From the NCBI GenBank assembly GCA_023660035.1, contig JAGXOF010000046.1, positions 1 to 7,364 of the forward strand: DNA of 7,364 bases, given 5' to 3'. The notes beneath the pieces were generated by a model. That model saw only the letters and a program-made list of their open reading frames with translations, was not told where the DNA came from and did not search any database. Numbering within the stretch: position 1 is the stretch's first letter; each line of letters starts with the position of its first letter. Made by a program: the position numbers and the translations under genes. This document shows, one piece after another, positions 1 to 5,539 of this stretch. This DNA is from Dehalococcoidia bacterium LH_S1 (GTDB lineage Bacteria > Chloroflexota > Dehalococcoidia > SZUA-161 > SpSt-899).

Positions 1-1
1 G

Positions 2-326
2 GTTATGGAGAGTATAACCGGATATATAGAGAATGTGCTAAAGCTGAAGGTTAATCGGGCTAAAAGTGCTATGGATAAACCGTGCTGGAGAAGATTTCCG
101 GGATTCTCATTCTACATGAGGAAGGGAATAGCCAGGAATTTTGTCCATAAGAAGTCTGTAGAGAGATTCAAGGAAAAGGTTAGGGCAATCACTTCGAGAA
201 GCAACGATAGGAGCAGGGACTTCCGTATCGCTGACGTGAAAGCGATTGCCGAAGAACTTGACCAATCAATATCTTGAAGAACAGGGCTTTCTTAGTCTAG
301 CCAAACGACTTTCGTTAGCGTATTAG
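2..326 (+). pseudogene. ltrA: Group II intron reverse transcriptase/maturase, C-terminal fragment, frameshifted and deleted
   Basis: The frame is open from the left edge (VMESITGYIEN...) and stops at 275-277. The part seen is the end of the RT thumb and the maturase X domain: the stretch LKLKVNRAKSAMDKP, then RRFPGFSFY in place of the usual KFLGFSF, then SVERFKEKVRAI. The protein stops far short of the family, which continues with a YLRGW-GYF-LA segment and usually a C-terminal D/HNH region. That segment is still recognisable in another frame from 270: YLEEQGFLSLAK, ending at a TAG at 324-326. The shift coincides with CAATCAAT at 263-270, a tandem duplication of CAAT; removing four bases restores EELDQYLEEQGF. 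The remaining C-terminal codons are absent before domain V begins at 333. I therefore call it a degraded gene. Family assignment is firm; the duplication as cause of the frameshift is inference. Confidence 0.85.
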
Positions 327-332
327 TCTGTT

Positions 333-404
333 GAACCGCCGTATACCGAACGGTACGTACGGTGGTGTGGGAGAACGGGGGCTAACTGCCTCCTCCTACC
401 CGAT
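333..404 (+). ncRNA. Group II intron domains V and VI
   Basis: Domain V is the 34 bases at 333-366. Its lower stem pairs ACCGCCGTA (335-343) with TACGGTGGT (358-366), with a single G.U wobble. The upper stem TACC/GGTA closes a GAAC loop, and a two-base CG bulge sits on the 3' side, all as expected for this catalytic hairpin. Domain VI follows at 369-401: GGGAG pairs with CC-T-CCC and leaves A398 bulged, while GGGGGC (377-382) pairs with GCCTCC (388-393). A398 is the seventh base from the predicted intron end, the usual place for the lariat branch point. Base pairing was worked out by eye. Confidence 0.9.
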
Positions 405-420
405 TGCAAAGCAAAGAATA

Positions 421-449
421 TTGACTGGTATCCAGTAAGCCTGTATAAT
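421..449 (+). promoter_or_regulatory. Sigma70-type promoter of the riboswitch/transporter operon
   Basis: TTGACT at 421-426 (one mismatch to TTGACA) and a perfect TATAAT at 444-449 are separated by 17 bases, the optimal spacing. Transcription would start near 456, about 20 bases before the closing helix of the riboswitch. The first transcribed bases could fold into a short hairpin pairing GGAACTC (456-462) with GAGTT-CC (470-477). The -35 box begins only 16 bases after the predicted end of the group II intron. Confidence 0.85.
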
Positions 450-474
450 ACTCTCGGAACTCAATCACAGAGTT

Positions 475-594
475 GCCTCTCCGAGCTGTTGCGCCTAAAT
501 TCGCCAAAGGCGGACATGGCGGGCAGCCGGCGGATGAAAATCCCGAGGGCGCGGGCAGAAATGCCCGGGCCTCCCGTAATTGGAAAGGAGAGCA
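475..594 (+). promoter_or_regulatory. Molybdenum/tungsten cofactor (Moco/Tuco) riboswitch
   Basis: The 3' half carries the hallmark of the Moco RNA family: GCCTCCCGTA, three bases, then GGAAAGG (570-588), which I recognise from the element upstream of E. coli moaA. The closing helix P1 pairs CTCTCC (477-482) with GGAGAG (587-592); the bases differ from E. coli but the pairing is kept. Inside are a hairpin CGGGCA-GAAA-TGCCCG just before the hallmark, a second GAAA-loop hairpin GGAT/ATCC at 532-543, and a CGCC-AAA-GGCG hairpin near 502-512. Genes of this family control molybdenum cofactor synthesis or molybdate/tungstate uptake, which matches the ABC importer downstream. Ligand-bound RNA is expected to lower expression. 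P1 contains the Shine-Dalgarno of the leader ORF at 598, and an intrinsic terminator follows, so control could be translational, transcriptional or both. I cannot tell from the sequence whether it senses Moco or the tungsten form. Confidence 0.92.
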
Positions 595-597
595 AAT

Positions 598-732
598 ATG
601 AAACTAGAAACTAACCAGCAAAGCGCCTTATCACATGGGGCGCTTTTATTTTTTCCGTTCCTCCCTCTCATTGATACTCCCTTAGACTCAATATGGGATC
701 ATCTTACCTTCGGGAGGCCCACATCACTGTGA
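598..732 (+). CDS. Possible 44-residue leader peptide between riboswitch and permease
   Basis: ATG at 598 is preceded by AAGGAGA (585-591), a strong Shine-Dalgarno at 6-7 bases spacing that is also the 3' strand of riboswitch helix P1. The frame begins MKLETNQQSALSHGALLFF, runs through the terminator stem and ends with TGA at 730-732. That stop overlaps the GTG at 729-731 that I take as the permease start (GTGA overlap). I recognise no protein family; the middle is hydrophobic only because the terminator U-tract encodes Leu-Phe-Phe. The likely role, if any, is regulatory: translation would disturb terminator formation and couple to the permease. The ORF could also be a chance product of a ribosome-binding site left over from a riboswitch that once sat directly before a gene. 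The reading frame is certain; that it is translated is inference. Confidence 0.5.
   Translation: MKLETNQQSALSHGALLFFPFLPLIDTPLDSIWDHLTFGRPTSL
620..654 (+). terminator. Intrinsic terminator downstream of the riboswitch
   Basis: AAAGCGCC (620-627) pairs perfectly with GGCGCTTT (639-646), with an 11-base loop, followed by a U-rich run TTTTATTTTTT (644-654). It lies between the riboswitch and the transporter, so it is probably the transcriptional expression platform. Its GCGCC arm could alternatively pair with GGCGC at 548-552 in the aptamer core, and its GGCGC arm with GCGCC at 491-495; which one acts as antiterminator is not decided by eye. Confidence 0.88.
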
Positions 733-1514
733 AAGGTTTTTCCCTCAACAAACTAACCTTTACGTTTGTGCTACTGGGGCTAGTAATCCTGCTTTTCATA
801 TTTGTGCCCCTGTTCAAAATGATAGTATCCTCAGACGCCTCAATCCTGTGGGAAACCATACTCGACGAGGAAGTCCGAGACGCAATCTGGCTCTCGATTT
901 ACTCCTCGCTGATCGCCACCACCGCAGGGCTTGCATTTGGAGTGCCTCTGGCATATATCCTGGCCCGTTTCGATTTTCCGGGAAAGAAAATCGTTGAGGG
1001 ATTCATCGACGTACCCATAGTGGTTCCTCATACAGCAGCAGGTATTGCCCTTCTGTTCGTCTTTGGAAAGCAGTTTTTCCTGGGCAAGGCCTTTGGAGTA
1101 TTCGGCATCGAGTTCGTAGGCGCAGTACCGGGGATAGTTATCGCAATGCTCTTTGTAAGTGTCCCCTTCCTTGTGGATTCCGCCAAGGATGGTTTCAAGG
1201 GCGTAGACCCCAGGTTGGAGAAGGTCGCCCGGACCCTGGGAGCCTCGCCAGTAAAGACCTTCATCAGCATCTCCCTTCCGCTGGCCTGGAGGAGCATCCT
1301 TTCAGGCAGCACACTGATGTGGGCCCGGGGAATTAGCGAGTTCGGAGCTGTGATGATACTTGCCTATCATCCCATGATAGCCCCGGTCCTGGTGTGGGAG
1401 CGATTCGAATCTTACGGCCTGGACTACTCCCGGCCGGTTGCGGTCCTCCTGATCCTGGTCTCGCTGTTTATCTTCATAGTCTCCCGAGCCATAGCCCATC
1501 GGGGGAAATCATGA
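729..1514 (+). CDS. wtpB: Tungstate/molybdate ABC transporter, permease subunit
   Basis: Membrane-spanning subunit of an oxyanion importer, forming a homodimer channel for the binding protein and ATPase encoded next. The protein is hydrophobic with about six helices, beginning with FTFVLLGLVILLFIFVPLF. It has the DVPIVVPHTAAGIALL segment (about residues 94-109) typical of ModB/WtpB, the cytoplasmic EAA loop ARTLGASPVKTFISISLPLA (about 167-186) that contacts the ATPase, and ISEFGAV (202-208). At 261 residues it is full length. I place the start at GTG 729: GGGAGG lies at 712-717, the GTG overlaps the stop of the leader ORF, and little precedes the first helix. ATG at 693 is in frame and would add 12 residues but has no ribosome-binding site. 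The stop overlaps the ATG of the ATPase (ATGA). Specificity for tungstate over molybdate is inferred from the binding protein. Confidence 0.93.
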   Translation: MKGFSLNKLTFTFVLLGLVILLFIFVPLFKMIVSSDASILWETILDEEVRDAIWLSIYSSLIATTAGLAFGVPLAYILARFDFPGKKIVEGFIDVPIVVPHTAAGIALLFVFGKQFFLGKAFGVFGIEFVGAVPGIVIAMLFVSVPFLVDSAKDGFKGVDPRLEKVARTLGASPVKTFISISLPLAWRSILSGSTLMWARGISEFGAVMILAYHPMIAPVLVWERFESYGLDYSRPVAVLLILVSLFIFIVSRAIAHRGKS

Positions 1515-2557
1515 TCACGATAAGGGAACTGTGTGTCGACCTGGGTGATTTCGTTCTCGAGAACGCCACGTTGGATGTTCAGAATGGCGAATATTTTATC
1601 ATTCTGGGCCCAACAGGGGCAGGAAAAACAGTATTGTTGGAGACCATCGCAGGCCTCTATTCGCCCAAAAGCGGAGCAGTCTGGCTTCAGGAACAGGATG
1701 TGACCACTTTGGATCCTGAAAAAAGGAATATAGGATTCGTATATCAGGACCACGTGCTTTTCCCTCACCTTACAGTAGCGGACAATGTCTCCTTCGGACT
1801 GAAGCAGCGAAAAAAATCGAAAACCGAAATCAGGGAAGTGGCGAACTGGGCTATAGAACTCCTGGGGATATCCCACCTGCTAAAAAGGAATCCCGATACC
1901 CTGAGCGGGGGAGAAAAACAGAAGGTAGCCCTCGCCCGTGCTTTGGCAGTGAGCCCCAAGGTATTACTCCTGGATGAGCCATTAAGCGCACTCGACCCCG
2001 AGACCAGGGAAAGCGTACAGCAACAACTACAGGACATACACAATCAGTTGAATCTGACTATCATTCACGTCACTCATGATTTCGAGGAAGCGATCTCCCT
2101 CGGTGACCGGATTGCCGTTTTGGCCGAGGGACGCCTCGCACAGGTAGGAACACCGCAGGAGATATTCCGCCAGCCAAAATCGGAAACTGTGGCCCGGTTC
2201 GCCATGGCCAGAAACATCTTCACCGGCGAAGTTAAGGACGGCGACGATGAATCCGCTGTAATGGACATAGAGGGCACACAGGTGACAGTGGTAACTGACG
2301 TACGGGGCAAGCACCGTGCCTCACTCAGGCCCGAGGATATTCTTCTTTCCAATGAACCCGTTCACTCCAGCGCCCGCGATTCCTTCAAGGGGAACGTTAC
2401 CCATATCGTCGATAGGGGATCGACCATATACCTCACTGTAGCCGTGCCACCGGATTTCGTATGTTTGGTGACACGCCGCTCCTTTGAGGAAATGAACCTC
2501 AAAGAAGGAGGTGATGTCTATGTAACATTTAAGGCCTCAGCAGTGCACGTGTTTTGA
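1511..2557 (+). CDS. wtpC: Tungstate/molybdate ABC transporter, ATP-binding subunit
   Basis: ATPase that drives oxyanion import, 348 residues, cytoplasmic and bound to the permease EAA loop. Visible motifs in order: Walker A GPTGAGKT (33-40), Q-loop YQDHVLFPH around Q79, signature LSGGE (131-135), Walker B VLLLDE (151-156), D-loop SALD (159-162) and switch His at 189 (VTHDFEEA). All catalytic residues are present. From about residue 215 a C-terminal regulatory part follows, with LRPEDILLS and a TOBE-like beta domain to the end; in this family that domain can bind oxyanion and inhibit transport. The start is ATG 1511, which overlaps the permease stop and has GGGGGAAA just upstream; the frame extends further 5' but that part lies over the permease gene. 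ModC is the alternative name, since WtpC and ModC are hard to separate on the ATPase alone. Confidence 0.94.
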   Translation: MITIRELCVDLGDFVLENATLDVQNGEYFIILGPTGAGKTVLLETIAGLYSPKSGAVWLQEQDVTTLDPEKRNIGFVYQDHVLFPHLTVADNVSFGLKQRKKSKTEIREVANWAIELLGISHLLKRNPDTLSGGEKQKVALARALAVSPKVLLLDEPLSALDPETRESVQQQLQDIHNQLNLTIIHVTHDFEEAISLGDRIAVLAEGRLAQVGTPQEIFRQPKSETVARFAMARNIFTGEVKDGDDESAVMDIEGTQVTVVTDVRGKHRASLRPEDILLSNEPVHSSARDSFKGNVTHIVDRGSTIYLTVAVPPDFVCLVTRRSFEEMNLKEGGDVYVTFKASAVHVF

Positions 2558-2571
2558 AGAGGAGTTGTATC

Positions 2572-2597
2572 CAGCTTCCAGTCAGACAGGAAAGCTG
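2572..2597 (+). other. Intercistronic hairpin before the binding-protein gene
   Basis: CAGCTTCC (2572-2579) pairs with GG-AAGCTG (2589-2597), eight pairs with one bulged A at 2591 and a nine-base loop. No U-tract follows, so it is not an intrinsic terminator. It sits in the 73-base gap between ATPase and binding-protein genes, where such hairpins often protect one part of a message from decay and allow more binding protein to be made. Function is inference. Confidence 0.45.
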
Positions 2598-2630
2598 AGA
2601 GTTGAAATTTACTAAAAGGAGGATTCCCAA

Positions 2631-3662
2631 ATGAAAGGAAAAACAACAAAGATACTATCTATAGCGCTGACACTGGTTATGATGCTTACGCTTATGGTCG
2701 GATGTCAGCAGATAGAAGAAACGACCACAGAGACCCCGGAGACTTCAGGCACTCCGGAAACTCCAGGACTAAGCGGCACGTTTACCATCTTTCACGCCGG
2801 AAGCCTGACCGTGCCAGTGGATGAGCTAAGCAAAGCCTTCCAGAAAGAACATCCTGATGTTAAGTTCGAGACGGAAGCTGCCGGAAGCCGGACTACCGCC
2901 CGTAAGGTCAGCGAACTCGGCCGGGAAGCCGACCTGGTAATGTCCGCCGACTACACCGTCATCGATAACCTGCTGATCCCCGACTTCGCTGACTGGAATA
3001 TCCGCTTCGCGCGCAACACGATGGTCATTGCCTACACCGACCAATCAAACTTCGCCGATGAGATCAACAGCGACAACTGGTACGATGTGCTCCCCCGCGA
3101 GGGCGTGGCCTATGGCCACTCCGAACCCAACGCTGATCCCTGCGGATACCGCACTCTGATGGTCTGGCAACTGGCGGAGAAGCACTACGACGAGCCCGGA
3201 CTATACGAAAAGCTGGACGAGAACTGCCCACCGAAGAATGTACGCCCCAAGTCGGTCGAACTGATCGCGCTGCTGGAATCCGGCGATATGGACCATGCCT
3301 TCGAGTACCGCTCCGTCGCTGTGCAGCACGGGCTCAACTTCGTGGAGTTACCAGAGGAGATCAACCTCAGCATGGTCAAGCACGCCGACTTGTACAGCGA
3401 AGCGAAGGTGGAACTCAGCGGCTCGGAACCGGGCGAGACTATCACCACGCAGGGTAAACCTATCGTCTACGGTGTGACAATGCCCAGCAACGCCCCCAGC
3501 CCCGAGCTGGCTGTCAAGTTCGTCGAGTTCCTGCTCGGTCCCGAAGGTCAGGCGATCATGGAGGAGCAGGGCCAGCCACCCATCGTGCCAGCGGTATCAG
3601 ATAACATTGACAATTTGCCGGATGAGCTGAAGGAGATAGTCGAAGCAGCATCAGGAAGCTAA
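2631..3662 (+). CDS. wtpA: Tungstate/molybdate-binding lipoprotein of the ABC transporter
   Basis: Extracytoplasmic binding protein that captures the oxyanion and hands it to the permease. It begins with a lipoprotein signal peptide (MKGKTTKILSIALTLVMML) and lipobox MVGC with the lipidated Cys at 25. A Thr/Pro/Glu-rich linker with repeated ETPETSGTPETPG-like units (about 30-46) leads to the binding domain. Family marks are FHAGSLTVP (54-62), AGSRTTARK, SADYTVID, EPNADPCGYR (165-174) and FEYRSVAVQHGL (224-235). Archaeal WtpA/ModA proteins of this branch hold tungstate with six-fold coordination including one Asp and one Glu; D169 and E225 are the matching candidates here, an assignment by motif, not by structure. 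Length (343) is normal. A strong AAAGGAGG precedes the ATG. The gene is last in the operon. Codon choice in the middle of the gene differs from both ends. Confidence 0.93.
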   Translation: MKGKTTKILSIALTLVMMLTLMVGCQQIEETTTETPETSGTPETPGLSGTFTIFHAGSLTVPVDELSKAFQKEHPDVKFETEAAGSRTTARKVSELGREADLVMSADYTVIDNLLIPDFADWNIRFARNTMVIAYTDQSNFADEINSDNWYDVLPREGVAYGHSEPNADPCGYRTLMVWQLAEKHYDEPGLYEKLDENCPPKNVRPKSVELIALLESGDMDHAFEYRSVAVQHGLNFVELPEEINLSMVKHADLYSEAKVELSGSEPGETITTQGKPIVYGVTMPSNAPSPELAVKFVEFLLGPEGQAIMEEQGQPPIVPAVSDNIDNLPDELKEIVEAASGS

Positions 3663-3690
3663 GGAGCATCGTATTCGCGAATGCGCTGGA

Positions 3691-3724
3691 GTGGCATCCG
3701 CCTGAAGCGGATGCCACCTCTTTT
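3691..3724 (+). terminator. Terminator closing the transporter operon
   Basis: GTGGCATCCGC (3691-3701) and GCGGATGCCAC (3707-3717) form a perfect 11-pair stem with a five-base loop, followed by CTCTTTT (3718-3724). The T-run is short, but stem strength and position 29 bases after the binding-protein stop support intrinsic termination. Confidence 0.85.
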
Positions 3725-3745
3725 CGACTAAAACGTCACAGCTGC

Positions 3746-3775
3746 TTGCTCCCTCATCTGAGCATTTGCTATACT
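3746..3775 (+). promoter_or_regulatory. Candidate promoter of the gatB operon
   Basis: TATACT at 3770-3775 is a good -10 box. TTGCTC at 3746-3751, 18 bases upstream, is only a partial -35. It sits between the preceding terminator and gatB and would give a leader of about 20 bases. GGGGA at 3792-3796 serves as the gatB ribosome-binding site. Confidence 0.45.
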
Positions 3776-3803
3776 AGCACGTGTTGGTAAAAGGGGAACG
3801 TCT

Positions 3804-5258
3804 ATGCAATTTGAAACGGTAATCGGCCTTGAGGTCCACGCCCAGCTTTTGACCAGCAGCAAGATGTTCTGCCGCTGCAGCACAGATTATATTAATTCTC
3901 CCCCCAACAGCCATGTCTGTCCCGTTTGCCTGGGCATGCCGGGTGTTCTCCCAACGATTAACCGACAGGCAGTGGAATACACTATAATGACCGCGCTGGC
4001 CCTCAATTGCGAAATCCCCAGCTCAACCAAATTCGATAGAAAGAACTATCCCTACCCTGACCTCATGAAAGGCTATCAGATATCACAATACGATATGCCG
4101 CTCTCACGCAACGGCTGGCTGGAGATCGATAACAACGGAGAGAAGAAAAGGATCGGCATCACACGCGTTCACCTTGAGGAGGACGTTGCCAAGCTTCTAC
4201 ACCAAACAGACCTCTCAGGAGAGTCCTATAGTTTGATGGACGTCAACCGCGCTGGCGTTCCGCTTATGGAGATGGTGAGCGAGCCCAATATGAGCTCCCC
4301 TGAAGAGGCCCGACTATATTTGACAAACCTGCACTCCATCCTCCGATACCTGGGGGTCTCCACAGCAAACATGGAAGATGGGAGCTTCCGCTGCGACGCC
4401 AATATCAGTCTGCGCTCCGGGGAAAAATCCTTCCCCAAGGTAGAAGTCAAGAACATGAATAGCTTCAAGGCAGTGTACTCAGCCCTCAAATATGAGCAGG
4501 AGCGCCAACAAAAGGTAATCGAGGAAGGCGCCCATCTGGTCCAGGAAACGAGAGGATGGGTCGAAGAAGAGGGAATTACGGTTTCGCAGAGGAGCAAGGA
4601 GTATGCCCACGATTACCGCTATTTCCCCGAGCCTGACCTTCCACCTCTGACCGTGGAAAGCCCGTGGGTGGAAGAGATAAGAGCCCAAATTCCTGAACTG
4701 CCCAATGCCAAACGGCAACGCTTCCAGTCCGAGTACGGCCTATCGGCATACGATGCTGATCTCCTAACAAGCTCCAGGGAGTTCGCGGATTATTTCGAGT
4801 CCTGCATAAAATTCACCGCTGCAGAGCAGCTGTCAAACGGACGCGCCAAGGCCGTTGCCAATTGGATGCTGGGTGAATTCCTACGAATGCTTAACGTGCA
4901 GGGAATGCGCATCGCTGAATCCAGAGTAACGCCACAGCAACTAACGGACATGATGGACATGATTGATCATGGGGCATTGAGCGTAACCTTGGCCAAACAG
5001 GTATTTGAGGAAATGTTCAATACGGGAGAGACGGCGAAAGAGGTAGTGGATGAGAAAGGACTTACTCAAATCACCGGTGAGGACGAGATCGGACCGATCA
5101 TCGATCAAGTGATTCAGGACAACCCCAAGGCAGTAGGGGATATAAAACAGGGCAAGAGCAAAGCACTGAAGTTCTTGACAGGACAGGTGATGAAACAAAC
5201 CAAGGGCCGGGCCAAACCGGACCTCGTAAATAAATTGCTGGAGGAGAAGGTACAATGA
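3804..5258 (+). CDS. gatB: Aspartyl/glutamyl-tRNA(Asn/Gln) amidotransferase subunit B
   Basis: Subunit B of GatCAB, which phosphorylates Glu-tRNA(Gln) or Asp-tRNA(Asn) and converts them to Gln- or Asn-tRNA with ammonia from GatA. At 484 residues it is full length. Visible marks: FETVIGLEVHAQL at the start, a zinc site of four cysteines (C23, C25, C39, C42), RKNYPYPDLMKGYQISQYD, HLEED (123-127) in the ATPase site, the family signature MDVNRAGVPLMEM (145-157), and the C-terminal tRNA-binding helical/YqeY-like domain ending GRAKPDLVNKLLEEKVQ. AAAAGGGGA lies before ATG 3804. gatA and gatC are not in the window, so the amidotransferase genes are split here. The stop overlaps the start of secG (ATGA). 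No defect seen. Confidence 0.98.
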   Translation: MQFETVIGLEVHAQLLTSSKMFCRCSTDYINSPPNSHVCPVCLGMPGVLPTINRQAVEYTIMTALALNCEIPSSTKFDRKNYPYPDLMKGYQISQYDMPLSRNGWLEIDNNGEKKRIGITRVHLEEDVAKLLHQTDLSGESYSLMDVNRAGVPLMEMVSEPNMSSPEEARLYLTNLHSILRYLGVSTANMEDGSFRCDANISLRSGEKSFPKVEVKNMNSFKAVYSALKYEQERQQKVIEEGAHLVQETRGWVEEEGITVSQRSKEYAHDYRYFPEPDLPPLTVESPWVEEIRAQIPELPNAKRQRFQSEYGLSAYDADLLTSSREFADYFESCIKFTAAEQLSNGRAKAVANWMLGEFLRMLNVQGMRIAESRVTPQQLTDMMDMIDHGALSVTLAKQVFEEMFNTGETAKEVVDEKGLTQITGEDEIGPIIDQVIQDNPKAVGDIKQGKSKALKFLTGQVMKQTKGRAKPDLVNKLLEEKVQ

Positions 5259-5476
5259 CAGGGATTTACGCTGCTGAGATCATTATCTCTTTGGTTCTTA
5301 TTGGTATTATCCTGCTTCAGGCAAAGGGCGCACACGGAGCACGAGGCATTTTCGGAGGAACTGAAAGCGGAGGATTTCGCACGAGGAGAGGTCTGGAACA
5401 GACCATTTTCAGGCTAACTATTATCCTGGCGATACTCTACGTTGCCATCTCAACCGTAAGCACCAGCATGGGATAA
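5255..5476 (+). CDS. secG: Preprotein translocase subunit SecG
   Basis: Small accessory subunit of the SecYEG channel, 73 residues in the inner membrane. It has two hydrophobic helices (about residues 3-22 and 52-70) joined by a Gly-rich loop with GARGIFGG, and the TRRGLEQTIFRLT stretch that leads into helix 2, as in the family. It overlaps the gatB stop by ATGA, with GGAGGAG at 5239-5245 upstream, so it is probably translationally coupled to gatB. The length is typical, with no long C-terminal tail. Confidence 0.95.
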   Translation: MTGIYAAEIIISLVLIGIILLQAKGAHGARGIFGGTESGGFRTRRGLEQTIFRLTIILAILYVAISTVSTSMG

Positions 5477-5494
5477 ACTTGGCTGATAAACGAC

Positions 5495-5539
5495 AAACTC
5501 AATAAACTCAACGAACTTGATGAACATAAGAAACTCAAG
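5495..5539 (+). repeat. Five degenerate 9-base tandem units across a start codon
   Basis: Nine-base units run head to tail: AAACTCAAT, AAACTCAAC, GAACTTGAT, GAACATAAG, AAACTCAAG. The first two and the last share AAACTCAA exactly; the two in the middle diverge. The run fills the end of the secG to SAM-hydroxide-adenosyltransferase gap and continues into the first codons of the latter gene (ATG at 5520). Confidence 0.6.

Larger units (their letters stand above)
1..404 (+). mobile_element. 3' part of a group II intron (truncated by window edge)
   Basis: The window opens inside a group II intron. What is visible is the tail of its reverse transcriptase/maturase reading frame, a short spacer, then domain V and domain VI ending in CCGAT at 400-404, which fits the AY 3' end of this intron class. 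Sequence from 405 on is the 3' exon. The strand is set by both the maturase frame and the domain V orientation. The 5' end and ribozyme domains I-IV lie outside the window. The encoded protein is broken, so this copy probably depends on another maturase or is immobile, although the two ribozyme domains in view look intact. The exact 3' splice site (404/405) is inferred from the position of the bulged A in domain VI. Confidence 0.9.

Noticed and set aside
693..728. ATG at 693 as the permease start
   Set aside because: It is in frame but has no Shine-Dalgarno. GTG 729 has GGGAGG upstream and overlaps the leader ORF stop. Kept only as an alternative.
1394..1510. Upstream 39-codon extension of the ATPase reading frame
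   Set aside because: It lies wholly within the permease gene, shows no family similarity, and the ATG at 1511 has a ribosome-binding site and the usual ATGA overlap.
1424..1876. 150-codon open frame on the minus strand
   Set aside because: It is antisense to the permease and ATPase genes, has no recognisable motif, and arises from codon structure of the real genes.
4226..4597. 123-codon open frame on the minus strand
   Set aside because: It is a shadow of gatB, low in recognisable motifs and with Ser/Arg-rich composition typical of antisense frames.
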